Both the position numbers and the translations under genes were made by a program. This document shows, one piece after another, positions 33,281 to 45,494 of a stretch of DNA of 64,000 nucleotides. Numbering within the stretch: the first letter of the stretch is position 1; each line of letters begins with the position of its first letter. A model generated the notes under the pieces. That model made no database searches. It was not told the origin of the DNA and saw only the letters and a list, made by a program, of their open reading frames with translations. The DNA lies in contig WPDH01000247.1 of the NCBI GenBank assembly GCA_019137255.1, forward strand, positions 104,347 through 168,346, read 5' to 3'. This stretch comes from Corinectria fuckeliana. Taxonomy: Eukaryota > Ascomycota > Sordariomycetes > Hypocreales > Nectriaceae.

Positions 33281-35026
33281 ATGGTTTACTACGGTGCCGT
33301 CAGTCGCGGTTGTGAACGGTGCCGCCGGCGGAAAGTCAAGGCATGTCAAGGCAGCCATTCAGTGATCACAAGCTCTCACCTAACTAACCCCAGGGTTCAC
33401 AGTGCGACCAGCGCAAACCGGGATGCCTCAAGTGCGAAAAGTCACACACGCAATGCCCGGGCTACCGAGACCTGCAAAGAGTCCTGTTTCGGGACGAGTC
33501 TCAACGGTTCATTCGCAACGTCCGACGGGCCGAGCAGGCACCTGAGGCGTTTGTACAGGAGACTCGCTGCACTTCTCCCAAGCTGCCGCCTACTACCAGA
33601 TTAGTCGCTAGATCCCGGCCCTCTTCCCGGTTACTCTCCCTTCCTGTGGCGTTCCCGCTTTCTCAGCCCACAAGTGAACTCGGAGCCAGCTTCTTCTTTA
33701 CAAAGTACACCTTCAACCAGCCCCCTTTTGGTGGAGAATACCACGACTGGTTGGCCCAGTCATACTCCGAAGATGGGTCTGTTCTTCGAGCAGCCATCGA
33801 AGCTGTTGGCATGGCGGGGATATCCAACGTGTCCCATGCCCCCCATGTCGCATTCATGTCGACGCGGGTGTACTATAGAGCTGTGGCCGTCTTGAACCGG
33901 GCCTTGGATGATCCCATCCAAGTGACTGCGGATGCAACACTGATGGCAGTTATTCTCCTGGGATTATTCGAGGTACCACACCTGTTTCCTGCTTCAACGT
34001 GATGAACTCTTACCCCGGCGTGCAGACCGTCAGCTTCGAGACATGGGATCGCTACGGTCATTGGGCAGCCCATGTCAAAGGCGCCACAGCCCTGTTAGAG
34101 CTCCGAGGCAAGGAGCAGTTCACTCGACGGCGCGGAGGATTGCTCTACATCCTGACTCGCTCTCAAGTCGTGAGTCTTATGACACAATTTCCTTGCAAAT
34201 ACGTCGTTCTTCAACTAAATTGTCGTAGCTTGCAGCCTGCGCCCAGCAGCACATACCCGTCCCGCCAACTCTGATGGAGACAACGCACAGCTTCCAAACC
34301 AGCGCCATCAGAGAGCAGTGGAAACTTGAGAGTTTGGCTAGTCCTGGTTCCATTTGCGGAATTTGCTTCCGACTCGTCAATCTCGGAGCAGCCTTTTCAA
34401 ACAGCGAGTTCACTGATGTGGAGGTCTTCCGCGAAACGGCACTTGGCATTGACGCTGACCTCCAGACGTGGGAAGCGGGCATGCCGTCGAGTTGGAGATA
34501 TGATACAATCGAAGCTCCCAGCGAATCTGTCCCCGGCTTTTGCGAGAAAAGCAGCCATGTATACCCAAACTTGTGGATTGCAGAGGCTTGGAACAACTGG
34601 CGTATCTTGCGAATACTGGCCAACCAGATCATCATTCAACTTGAGAAGTGTTCAAGTGTGTCTGGCCAACGCTTGGCTTCTCTCTTGGTTATTCGCCAGT
34701 TGTCTACTGATATTTGTGTGTCTATCTCTGCCTTTGCAGATACACCACGTCCGTCTCCTCTGCCAACTACTGTCCTGATACCTTACTGATACTCAATAGG
34801 AATGCTGTCTCTCATCAGGCCACTCTATGTTGTATCATTGGAGGCCTTGAACAATCAGGGCTTACGGTGCTTTGCTGTGGGGCAACTGCGATATATTGGT
34901 GCGTCAATGGGTATCCGACAGGCTGGGCTACTAGCCAACACGGTTTCCGAGAGTCTTCACGAATCGCCACAAGATTTGTGGGCCATGCCTAGCCTCTACA
35001 CAATTCCCTTGATACCTTTCTTCTAG
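33281..35026 (+). CDS. Zn2Cys6 transcription factor with a GC-AG intron in its zinc cluster
   Basis: Exons 33281-33340, 33403-33972, 34026-34169, 34229-34748 and 34800-35026 give 506 residues. The canonical cluster CX2CX6CX5CX2CX6C (CERCRRRKVK then CDQRKPGCLKC) appears only if the first intron uses a GC donor (AAG|GCATGT, 33341) with acceptor ...TTCACAG. The GT alternative gives a faulty CX2CX4C spacing. The last intron (34749-34799) is inferred from a stop at 34787 and resumption of coding (LIRPLYVVS) in the same frame. The C-terminal half is of the fungal-specific regulator type. Possible target: the divergent methyltransferase gene. Confidence 0.72.
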
Positions 35027-35091
35027 TCTACCAATGCTCTTCGGAATACACCGTCTACCTTAGTGGGGGTCTTTGCGATAAGCTTCCTTGG

Positions 35092-35568
35092 TTACGCTGA
35101 GCCTGGATTCGAACGCAGAGCTTCTAAAGGGGTATCTTGGGTACTTTGGGCGGCCGTTTGAGATGAGATATCATCGGCGAGAGCCCAGATATAGCGTGAG
35201 AAGAGAGGATGACGGTAGATATTCCCTCTAACCTCGTCTTGAGTGTCGGTGCTGTCCATGTCGACGTCGACGACAGCATCAAGCCCGGAGATGCGGGCAT
35301 CCATGGTACACTGCGGCCACGCTTTTCCGACGGCGTGCCATAAGGCCTTGCGCATGCAGTTTGGGCTTGGGAATATGTTGCCTTCTTCCGTTGCCTCCAG
35401 TCCGTGGAAACTGGTACATATGCAATTGGCGAGCGCGGATCCCGGCTTCAACCCTCTCAAGCTGAATTTACAGTAGGTATGTATCTCGTGCTGATTAGAT
35501 ACATCAAGCACGTGACCAGATTCTATCGGTCCGGCGGCTTGAATTGATGTGAGTAGATAAATGGGCAA
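35092..35568 (-). CDS. Hypothetical protein, weak support
   Basis: A 158-codon frame with no introns and no recognised domain. The segment around SRYIWALADD and an acidic DVDMDSTDTQDE stretch have protein-like composition, and no competing frame exists. It could be a real small gene, part of a larger unrecognised one, or chance. Confidence 0.25.
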   Translation of the reverse strand: MPIYLLTSIQAAGPIESGHVLDVSNQHEIHTYCKFSLRGLKPGSALANCICTSFHGLEATEEGNIFPSPNCMRKALWHAVGKAWPQCTMDARISGLDAVVDVDMDSTDTQDEVRGNIYRHPLFSRYIWALADDISSQTAAQSTQDTPLEALRSNPGSA

Positions 35569-35826
35569 TGACTCAAGGGGTCAATTGGGGTCTTAATTGA
35601 TCTATCGCGTTGGGGCTTGTCATGTCACTTGCTATGCTTCCGAGATCAGGATCTCGGAAAGACACGCCGTCAAGTTCAGCCTCACAGTGCACGTGGCAAA
35701 CACCCAAAGCTCCCAGAGCCCAACAAACGTCTGATGTCAGATAGGATCTAACTAGGTCATTCCAATATGTCTTCCCAACTATATATCACCACCACACTTC
35801 TCCTTAAAGCCACAGTCTGCTAGTGT

Positions 35827-36426
35827 TCACAGCAACAGCCCCGCCACGGCTGCTGCACCACCTAGGAGACCAGCGACACCATAGCCAGCCGTCGGAACAG
35901 CCGCGACATTGGTGGATGAAGAGGCTTCAGCGGTGGCAGTGCCTGTCGAGGATCCGGTACCAGTCGCAGCCGAGCCGGAGGCAGTTGATGGGCTGTTCCC
36001 CCCGAGCTCTTCGGCCAGCAAACTAGTTGCCTGAGCGAGCTCCGAAGCCGTCGTGCCGTCGATCATCCAAATGCCGCACGCAGAACCCAGGGCCTGCGCA
36101 AAGTCTGGCGCCGTGTTTAGACTCCTTCCGTAGAGCAGATACAGAGACACAGAGATGACAAAAGCAAAGAGGTGCTTACCGGCAGTGCATTGGCTGTCCT
36201 TGACGCGCTGGGCGACTGTAACCGCAATGGCGCTAGAGTGCCTGCAAAGACAGTCGAAGCTGCTCGAATCGACGTCGTTAACTTCGCAGTTCTCCGACTC
36301 CATGGCCTTCTTGAACTCCGAGTAGGCGCATTTCGGGATGTCTTTGGTATAGCCAGCAATGGTATCCAGAGCGGCGACGCCGAGGATGTTGACTATCAGG
36401 ACAGTGGCAAGCGTGGAGACCTTCAT
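35827..36426 (-). CDS. CFEM-like, probably GPI-anchored surface protein
   Basis: Exons 36426-36180 and 36104-35827 give 174 residues. A signal peptide (about 1-19) is followed by a cysteine domain, then a Ser/Thr/Ala-rich linker and a C-terminal hydrophobic tail (GVAGLLGGAAAVAGLLL) expected of a GPI-anchored protein. The domain has FDCLC and the C-terminal spacing of CFEM but only six cysteines where the classical domain has eight. CFEM proteins bind haem or act at the cell surface; the loss here makes function uncertain. Confidence 0.65.
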   Translation of the reverse strand: MKVSTLATVLIVNILGVAALDTIAGYTKDIPKCAYSEFKKAMESENCEVNDVDSSSFDCLCRHSSAIAVTVAQRVKDSQCTAGKHLFAFVISVSLYLLYGRSLNTAPDFAQALGSACGIWMIDGTTASELAQATSLLAEELGGNSPSTASGSAATGTGSSTGTATAEASSSTNVAAVPTAGYGVAGLLGGAAAVAGLLL

Positions 36427-37693
36427 TGTGTATATGTTGAGTGGAGAGCAGTAGTCAAATCGTGGTGTTCGGCGAGTAAGTGATGAGGAGTGAAAAGAAA
36501 CGAGCGAGAGAGAGGAAGAAGAAAGGTCCGCGTTTTACTGAGCGGGCGTTGAATGCACCCCTTGGAGCTGGCCACCAATTAGCTGAAGGCCTGTTTCAGC
36601 TGTGCTGGATGAAGCTAGAGGTACGACTCGGTTGGCCAGTTGAGCGAGACACAGCGTGCGGCTGAGGACTCGGCTCCTACGGTCAGCATGGTGGCGTTCG
36701 GAATGGGAGTGCCGTTACCCTGGTCACGCCTCGCCAGCATTGGACACCCGAAGTGATGTTCGCTTGATTATTCCATTTAGCGCTGTGGCGTATGCAAGGG
36801 CGACAAGCCGTTGTGGCAAGACTGAAGCATTCTCGGACCAGGCTGGATAGAGGAGACTCATAGAGGTACTGGATAGAGATATTGGGAGAAAGAAGACATT
36901 GGCGGGAAGCGAATAGTCGCAGCACCGCCTGTACGCCATCAGGTTATGCCGTCAACACTGATACCCAGCGTGTATGCTCATGGAAATTACCTATTATATT
37001 AGAGATTCGGGCCGTCCCGCCGTCGTACTCTATGAGACAGCCGCAGTCTGTCGCCCCCTACTGCTAGCCACTGTCGACTAGGCTTGCCTTATCATTAGCG
37101 TCGCGGATATTCTGGAGAGGGCGTAGCAGAACCTATTGTGCTAGGCTGGCGGTTATCTTAGCCATTGACCTACCAATACACGCAAGGTACCTGACTCTCT
37201 AGCATGACGACTGCTTAGGCTCCCAACACGGGATGGGGCTGTACTCATCCCCCACGGTTCTAATGCCAAGGTTGATGCTAAAGTCGGAGATCAAATCGAC
37301 ATTTTAGTGGTAGGCCATGTGGGAGCTGTCTTGGGTGGTAGAGATTGATGATTTGCCTGCTGCTGGTGGAGTTCAAGTTCAGACGACAAATTTCCCAAGA
37401 TGAGCACTCCCTCGTTTGCTGCGTACTTTCAAGCGAGACAACCAACGCAAGCACTCGAGATCTGGCAGACAGAGCTGACATCCTCACATTAGTTACCTAC
37501 GTGTCTACTATTTGTGTTGAGATAATACACACCCTTGCCAGGCTAGCATGCTTGCGTTGGTGGAAATTACTCCGACACACCTAGTTATCCATACTGCAGA
37601 TTGAGTATAGACAAATATTTCTAAATCTCCCAGAACCACAACATCTTCCCAAGAGACAAGAAAATAGTATGCATACTCGGCACTGGCTCACAA
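36427..37693. other. Gene-poor interval
   Basis: These 1.3 kb hold only short overlapping frames. The CFEM gene promoter should be at the left end. Confidence 0.45.
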
Positions 37694-39019
37694 TCAAGCA
37701 GACACACCCTCTCCACTCCTCCACGTCGAAAACTGCCGAGCCGGCACCTTCTCTGCAAACATCTCATCAATCTCCATCTGACTCCTCCCCTTCATCTCCG
37801 GTAACAGCCACCAGCAGAGCACAACCGCCACACCACACAGGCCAGTGTACATCAAGGCAGTCTTCCCGTCGAGGCTCCCCGCATCCGTATTGTAGGCGTA
37901 GGGCAGGACAAAGCTCATCAACACCGACGGGCCCCGCTGAGCCACGCCGCCGATGGCCTGCGTCTTGGCGCGCAGCCTGAGGGAGCTCATCTCGCCCATG
38001 ATGGCGTAGCCGGCGGGCCAGTATCCCATGCCGCAGACCACGATGATGGCGATCATAACTCCTCCCGCGAAGTAGGCAGCTACATCTTCGTGCCAGAATC
38101 CCGACACGCTCATTGCGGTCCAGAGAATCGTGGCAGTTGTCAGCGAGGTCATGGTTGAGGCGCGACGGCCGACTCGCCCTTCTCCTCCAAGTAGGCTGGG
38201 CTCTCCGGCATGAAGATGGACAACAGGAAAGGCAGCACCGTAAAGACAAACTGGGATCCCAATGCGGCCAGGTAGCCTGTTTTCCCCTTGACGTTGTTTA
38301 CCAGGAACACGACGATGGACCCAATGAGCTGGCCCGTGAGATTGCCAGTCAGGATCAAGGCCATGGGCCGACCCTCGAAGAGCCACAGGTGCCGTCTCGG
38401 ATATATACGTCATGGCGGTGATCTTGAGGAGCCCGACCGAGAACCCCTGGATCACCTTGCCAAGGAAGAACAGGGTTCGTTTTAGTTGGATGTCACGAGG
38501 CAAGTACGAGAAGAAGATGATGGACACGCCATCTATCGAGATGATGCTTCCGGCGTGGATACTCTTCCTACGGCCGAACCGAACTTGGAAACAACCGCCA
38601 AAGATGGAGCCGATCGCCATTCCGAGTGGTGTAGAAGCCAGCCAGAGCGACAGCCACATGGGCGGGATGATCAGGGCGCCCTTGTACCTCTCGCCATAGT
38701 CCTCCTGGAACGGGTCCACGCCGGTGATGGAACCGACGACGACGAGATCGTAGCCCCAGCCGACGACAACGGTGGTAAGGCCGAGGTAGTAGCCTACGAT
38801 CTTGGGGTATCGTCGGATGGACTGGCCAAGTGTGAGTTTGTCTTCCTCGGTGTCTAAAGGCCCGTTGATGCAAGAGTCGTATAAGTCGGTAGGGTTCAAC
38901 CTGTTGTCGATCAGGTTTACGTGAGAGCCTGTGGTTTCTAGTTCTATGTAGTCGACGTGGGGGGCTCGGTTGAGATTCCCGGTGCTTTGACTTCTGAGCA
39001 TGCACATACTTAACGACAA
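37694..39019 (-). pseudogene. Sugar-transporter (MFS) pseudogene with frameshift and internal deletion
   Basis: The N-terminal half (from 39019) has transporter features: VVVGWGYDLVVVGSITG, RFGRRKS, and SETAPVALRGSA. Near 38370 the reading must change frame to continue with LTGQLIGSIVVFLVN and MPESPAYLEEKG. At about 38170 it jumps to VGRRAS and MTSLTTATILW in the first frame again. In intact homologues roughly a hundred residues (the central loop and helices 7-8) separate those two pieces, so a deletion of about 0.3 kb has joined them. The C-terminal half is otherwise open. Two frame breaks plus a missing core make a working transporter unlikely. Confidence 0.82.
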
Positions 39020-40127
39020 TAAAGAGTAATGCGATAGAGGTTAGTAGGATTGAGTCTCGTAAACAGCGGAGATAGTGTGGGAGTTGATTGATGCGGTTGA
39101 TGTTGATGGTTGCAATTGGTGGCGAGGTTGTTGGCTCCGGGATCAGTAACATTCATATACTAAGTTATCAAGGCCATTTTAATAGAGCTTAAGCTTATTT
39201 CGAGCGTTTCTAGAGATGGAGATCGATCGACTTTCTCTAACCAGCCAACATGCAACTCCTTTCTGTAAATAGAAGCATCGAAAAGTCGACCAATGAACCC
39301 CGAAAGCGATCTTCGGCTCATGGAGCGCCCTTCCGTGCGCCGTAGCTGAGGAGCACACCCAATCCCCGAGTTCTTACGCACTGAAAGCAACTCCCGATAG
39401 TCTATAGTTCTATCAGCATGTACGGTAACTGTTCTATACGAAACTAGACTGGTGAAGGTGGGCAGCGTCTTTCGGCTGAGCGAGCGCATTTCGCTTCTAC
39501 CACCTTGAATGCCCAAGCCTCACCTCACAGACAAGAATAGTATTCTGCTCAGCCCACTGTTGCTCAGGCACGCAGTAAGCAAATTCTCCGCACTAATGCT
39601 TACTTATTCTGGTACGCTCAGACACACGCTCAGATCGCCTGCCCTAGCTCTGCCGAGGGCTCATGATACAGCAGACCCCCCCTTATACGGGAAACTCAAC
39701 TGCCGATGCCTGACCTCAAACATGGACAATATCTCCTCGTCTTCTCGGCGGAGCAGCCCGCGAGTATTTGCCAAATGGCGGGGGACTAGGTACCTCTTTG
39801 AACCGTGGGTTCCCCGTAAAGTCCGGCCCGCATTTCGGCTTCACGAGCGAAATGCGGCATGGCATCACTTTGTGAGATTGGCTCATAGTCACCCACCTGC
39901 GTGAACACAACCGTTGACAGAGACATACCCCGTTGCAGAGTTCGCGTGACTTGGTTGCAGATGGCTATAAACTACAGCACACTTGGCCACACAGAAAGCA
40001 GCATCCGTCATCTCCACCTCGGCTGTTCAATTACTCGTCTTCAAGAGTTCTCTATCCCTTATTTGCTTCAAAGAACTACCTCAAGTCACCAATTAAATTG
40101 TCAGTCTACGCCAGCATTCATAGTACC
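39020..40127. other. Intergenic
   Basis: This 1.1 kb divergent region holds the start of the decayed transporter and the promoter of the AtuA-like gene. No gene is supported. Confidence 0.4.
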
Positions 40128-42388
40128 ATGGACCAAGAGACCATGTCCTCAAAGCCAATATGCCACATCATTACCCCCGTTGGTATGCTCGGGTACGGCT
40201 TCGACGAAGCCCTCACGGCCTACGAACTAGCAAGACTCATCCCCACTGGTATTCCGACCGCCATCATCCTCGACTCCGGGTCAACTGACAGCGGCCCTGA
40301 AAAGCTGGCTCTCGGCGTGACGTCGGCCCCCAGGTCAGCCTATGTCAAAGATCTGTCCAAGTTGCTGAGGCTTGTGCATGCCTTCCGCGTCCCGCTGATC
40401 TTTGGTTCTGCGGGTGGGGACGGTACGGACGAGCATGTCGAGCTTATGGGCGAGATTATCGAGGAGATTGCGGCCGACGAGGCGAACAAGTACGGAACAA
40501 CCGGAGACCCCCTCTCCTTCTCCTCACTGACTGGTAGTAGGGACTATCGTATCAAGGCCATCTCCATCTTCTCCAGCATCGACAAGACAACCATCCTCGA
40601 GAGACTGCACGGCGGTCACATCAGTGGCTGCGGCCCTTGTGTTCCCGCCTTGACGCCCACCGCAGTAGAATCATCTCCTCGAATCGTCTGTCAAATCGGC
40701 CCCGAGGCATTCCTCGACGCCATGGAAGCCCACCCTGACTTCACCGTCATCATCGGCGGCCGAGCATACGACCCCGCCCCCTACACAGCCTACGCCGCAT
40801 TCCAACTAAAGCAGCAATACGCGGGCCTCAGTCCAGCCGGACTCCAGGATCAATACGGAGGTTTCCTGCACATGGGTAAGATCATGGAATGCGGCGGACA
40901 CTGCTCGAAGCCCAAGTCTCCCGGCGCCGTGGCCACCGTCTATGCGAGCGGCGTGTTCGACATCAGGCCGATGACGCCGAGTTCGCGCTGCACGCCGCTT
41001 TCGGTCGCAGCGCATGCACTGTACGAGAATGCCAGGCCGGATATTCTGCGAGGGCCTGGTGGTGCTCTCCACCTGGAGGACTCCAAGTACGAACAGCTAC
41101 AAGATGGGCGAACTGTTCGAGTCAGTGGATCTCGGTACCTGTCGTCCAAAGAAGCAGGACTGCCCTACCAGTTCAAACTCGAGGCTGCTCGCGTGGCGGG
41201 ATATCGCTCCATGTTCATAGGCAGCGTCAGAGATCGTGAGCGTCCTGCTCCATACATTACACTACTAAGGGGTCGCTGGCTAACCCAGTAACCCAGACAT
41301 CCTAATCAACCAGATTGACAATTTGCTTCCCCGAGTCAAGAATTACGTGGCAGAACAGCACCCAGAAGCCTGGGGGACCTGGGATCTCGACTTCCACGTG
41401 TACGGAAAGGGACAGAACACCGCGGCTGGGCCTGGCGAGATGTTCGTCATCTGCGAGGTTCTCGCCGCGACGCAAATCTTGGCAACAAGCATGGCTTCCA
41501 AGGCCAGAGTGGCCATGATTGTAAGCCACCAGCGTTCCCGCGTCTATATGCATACTGATAGACGGCGCTTCGCAGCACGGTCCGTATCCTGGCATGAAGG
41601 CTACGGCGGGCAATTTTGCCTTTGGCATCGGCGGCCGCATGGAGATTGAACTAGGGCCGTGTGCGGAATTCTCTGTTTACCATCTCATGGATCTTGAGCC
41701 TGGCGAGGAGCGACTGAGGCTCAGTGACGCAAGTACAAGAGTCAGGATACACGACCAGCTACTCCATGGCAGCGTTTCCATCGTGGGCAAGGGACAGTCT
41801 CTTGCACCTACAGCCGAGTTCAGAGCGAGCATCTCGCACCTGCGGGACACTCTCTCCAAGCCTGACACGTCGGCCGCTACATTCGTGGCAGAGAGCCCAG
41901 TCCAGACCGGCCCTGTCGCTTCGCCAACGACTCTCTCGGACGTGGCGCAGACTCTTCGATCCAAGAACGCCGGCCCCTTTAACATCACCATCGACGTCAT
42001 CTTCACCTCCGAGGCGGTATTTGACTCGATGATCAAGTCTAGCCTGCTCTCCGCCGACACCGTGGCGCGGGCCCTGGGCATATCCAAGGCGGACATTGTG
42101 TGGATGGGGTTCTTCAAGCCCGCGCTCGCCTTCAAGGTGACGATCCCGAGGTTCCGGGCCGGCGAGAGAAAGCCCGCGGGGGGCTTCATGGAGAACGATG
42201 TGCATGGGTCGCAGCGGCATCTTGGCCTCGCCACTCTCAAGCTCCCGACGGCGGTGGCTCGTTTGCCCGTCTGGTTTGTTCTGGGCCAGCCCTGGTATAA
42301 CCCTGTGGTCTCTACGGCTGTGATTTGCGGCCTGAGTGCCATTGCCCTGGCCAAGTATCTTGCGAAAACGAGAAACAACTTGAATTAG
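40128..42388 (+). CDS. AtuA-like (DUF1446, acyclic terpene utilisation family) protein
   Basis: Exons 40128-41235, 41297-41520 and 41576-42388 join in phase to give 714 residues. The N-terminal two-thirds match the DUF1446/AtuA family: GSAGGDGTDEHVEL, SGCGPCVPALT, GRAYDPAPY and MGKIMECGGHCSKPKS. A C-terminal hydrophobic segment may be a membrane tail. AtuA was first named in bacterial citronellol/geraniol catabolism; fungal members are common and their substrates unclear. The ATG at 40128 is preferred over an upstream extension because the preceding sequence has no coding character. It is convergent with a Leu3-like regulator. Confidence 0.82.
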
Positions 42389-42522
42389 GGCTAGTCCTTG
42401 CAGTGTAGTTGGTATTTGACAGTTGAGGGTGGATTATTTACATGGCTTGGGTATTGGGAACAGTAATACGATGCTGTGGAGATCAGTCGTTTAAACGATA
42501 TCTGGGTCGTTTTGATCGGTTA

Positions 42523-44548
42523 CTACTCCTGAGGCAAATACACGGCATCGAAGTTGATCATGCTCATGGTCGGATCATTCCAGAACTCTCTGAGGAACTC
42601 AACATCCAACGTCGCCTGCTCCGTACTGTAGACCATGTCGGGTTGCGACTCACGGCTTGGCAAGTCATCTTCATACGTCGTCCTCGGCTCCTCGCCATAA
42701 ATCACTGGGATCTCAGCCGGTCGGCCGCGGGCCTCATCCGCGATCCTCGCCGCATTCATCAAGATAGACACGCCCATGCGATGGGTGAAGCGCATCTTGG
42801 TCGGGTCCACACTCCCCGGCGGCAGACGCGCCAGGATCTCAAACAGCTTTGCCACGCGGGCGTACTCGTCCAGGGGGTCGGTTGAGCAGAGCCGGAAGAC
42901 GCCTTGGGCCAGGGAGATGTGCGCCGCGGCGGACTGGCGCTCCTCTGGGGATGCGCTGGCCTTGAGGTGGAAGAAGGTGATGAGGAAGATGGTGGCGAGC
43001 GCCAGGCCGCGGTAGTAGTTCTTCGGCAGTGACCGTTCTCTGCGTATCGAAGGCGGTCCGCTGTCTCCGAGGCTTGAAGACGCAGCTCGCGGGGTGACCG
43101 AGATTTGGATGATGCGCATTGCTGCCACGAGGACCGTCTGCAACGTGATCTCGCGAGACGGGCTCTCCAAAGGCGACTTGGTGATCTCCAGCGCGTAGAA
43201 GTGGATCTTGGTGACCAAGACGCTGAACTCGATCTGGAGCACGCCGGGCTCGTCGTCTGGAAACGCGGATTTGAGCCCATCGAGCTCGCTGTTGACGAGC
43301 CGGAGCAGGCTTGAGCCGACAGAGTCGCTTGCGTTCTGCAGCAGGAGGTTGATGAACTTGGCGACTACCAGGTGGATTCGAACCTGGGTGGTGGTTTCCA
43401 GTGGCAGCGTCTTTTGCGTCAGGAAGCTGTGGATGGCTGCGAAGTCGAGGTCGGAGGCGATGGGAGGCTGAAGCCCAAGGTGAAGGCTGAGTCTGACGAG
43501 CAGTCAGTTAGTGTACAGGTAGCTAGCAAGTCTACGGCAGCAAGTTCCCGCTGAACGTACGACGTGCCCACGTAGAAACACCCAAGCCACGTGTTGATCC
43601 TCGCCCGAGCAGTGCCCGGCAACACACCCATGACCCGAGGAGACGGAAGAGGCTGCTCGCGGTCGAGGCCCATGTACCGCGCCGCCTGGATTGCGACTCC
43701 GCAGTACAGCCAGCTCGGGTCCTTGACCTGGGCCTCGGCGGGGAGAGGCCACGCGCAGACGTACAGCAGAGCCTGGATCTTGTGCAGCGGAAGTGGTGCC
43801 GAGAGGGCCTCTTCCTTGAGGAGCCTAAGGTAGGGTTCGTGCAGACGGGCGAAGAGGTTGATGTACGGTGGTTCCGGAAGATGCGACGAGACTATCACGA
43901 TGATGGTCCAGAATAGGAAGGGCTGTGAGCGGTATGTCTGGTGGAGCGAGATGGGTTCAAGGAGCGGCAGTTGGGGACGGAACCCCTCTGCGAAGCTATA
44001 CGAGGTGAGCAAGCACGCAGGACAGAGGTTTGTTCAGGCAACTTACACCTTGAACGCCTCAATGGCGACCTGCGCATCCACCAGTACGCCATCCAACGAG
44101 ACATTCGCTTCATTCAGCTCAAAGTCGTCCTCGGTCGGGAGTCCAGACGTGTCCTCGGACAAACGACTCGTAGCAGCAGGATCCGAGCCCGAGGACCCAG
44201 CATCACCTTCTCGTCGACTGCGCAGCTCCTGAATCTCCCTGCTCATCGCCTCTATCCGTCTAGAACCACGGGTCAGCGGTGGGGTTACCAAAACAGACTG
44301 GTCTTGTAGGGCATACTTTCTAGCCGGCGTTCTCTGGAAGCCTGCATCCACGGTGCAGAAGAGCTGCCGTGACCGACATCTCGAGCACGGATTCGGGAAG
44401 CTGTGTTTCGAGTCACAGCGGAGCTGCCGGCAGATGAGGATCGGAGATTTAACGGGGGTTGGGTTGAGAGTACCTTGGCCTGCTTACATTCGGTGCATGT
44501 CCGGACCGACCGGGACTGTGAGGATGTTCTCTGTTCCCTGGAGGCCAT
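42523..44548 (-). CDS. Zn2Cys6 transcription factor (Leu3-like)
   Basis: Exons 44548-44474, 44423-44317, 44259-44047, 43995-43561 and 43492-42523 give 599 residues. The zinc cluster CX2CX6CX9CX2CX6C begins at residue 18 and is split by the first intron between CKQAK and LRC, so it is invisible in any single frame. A coiled-coil-like RIEAMSREIQELRSR follows, then a fungal-specific regulatory domain (QPFLFWTIIVIVSSHL, CAWPLP, SWLYCGVAIQAARYMGL). This layout is that of Leu3-type regulators. It is a candidate regulator of the convergent AtuA-like gene. Confidence 0.82.
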
Positions 44549-45494
44549 ATCTAAATTAGTGTGCTAATGGTAGTAACATTCACTCAGTGTTGTTCGTAGG
44601 TAGGTGATGCTCGATCGAGACTCGAGCGGGTTTAGGTCTCATTTCTTACTTGTGTTTACTGTCAAGGGAGCGAGGATTAGCTGACAAGGTGACGTGTTTG
44701 GGGACTCTTAATTGGTTGGAAGAAACGGGTCAGCCTAGTGCACCAGTGAGATTTGCTCCGTTGTGTTTAATCTTAGACACATGCTTATCTTCGCATAAAG
44801 GCAAGTAGTCCATAGACGAATTGGTTGCGAGCAGTTGTTCTTCCAAGTTTAGAGCAACTAAACTCAATCGGTCCCCAGACATGCGTAATAATATGTACAG
44901 TGAGATATTTAAACTTGTTATAGAAACCTTCGTGACTACACACTCATAAAGCAAACCTCAATTACAGGAAACAATGTTTACTCAGCTACCCTAGAGCTAG
45001 TGGCAAAACTTACAAGTTGACTTCACAATGAGGCAAGCTGAGATAGCTATCGAAGCCGTATCTGTTCTTTCCGCCGAGGACCCATTGCCTCACAAGTAAA
45101 CCAACAAAGCCTCCGATGCGGCAAGATCCACCATGGAAGTCCCATAAGCCGTGCAAGTACCATTCGCAAACGTCTGTCCAGCCACCCCGCACAATACGAA
45201 GACGAATAGTTGGTGTTTACATTTGCTAGGCAAACGCGAGGCTCTCGCATCTCGCTGCATTCATTTTCTACAAATCCGAGGCTCTCAGATGTAACAGCTT
45301 TCTTCGGAGAGAATAGAAGAATGGGAAGGGCAGCGAGGGCGTTTGATTGGTGTTAAAAGATACGGTAGCAATGGATGCAGCGAGGAATATAAAGAGCTCG
45401 GCTTTTACGTTATCTAAGAAGCTAGCTGAGAATCTATACGCTTGAGTCTTCTGTCAACTCTCTCTGCTTTCGTGCACCGCGACACAGGCCCAAC
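44549..45494. other. Intergenic
   Basis: These 0.95 kb hold the regulator promoter and the upstream part of a decayed transporter. Nothing else is supported. Confidence 0.4.

Noticed and set aside
33281..33604. Unspliced 107-codon frame starting with the zinc-cluster half
   Set aside because: It reads through the intron and loses the second half of the zinc cluster; the spliced model is far better.
35096..35120. GTTCGAATCC-like T-arm sequence on the minus strand suggesting a tRNA
   Set aside because: The flanking bases do not pair as a T-stem and no acceptor or anticodon arm is present.
39933..40127. N-terminal extension of the AtuA-like gene by 65 residues
   Set aside because: The upstream stretch has no similarity or coding character, and the ATG at 40128 fits the family start.
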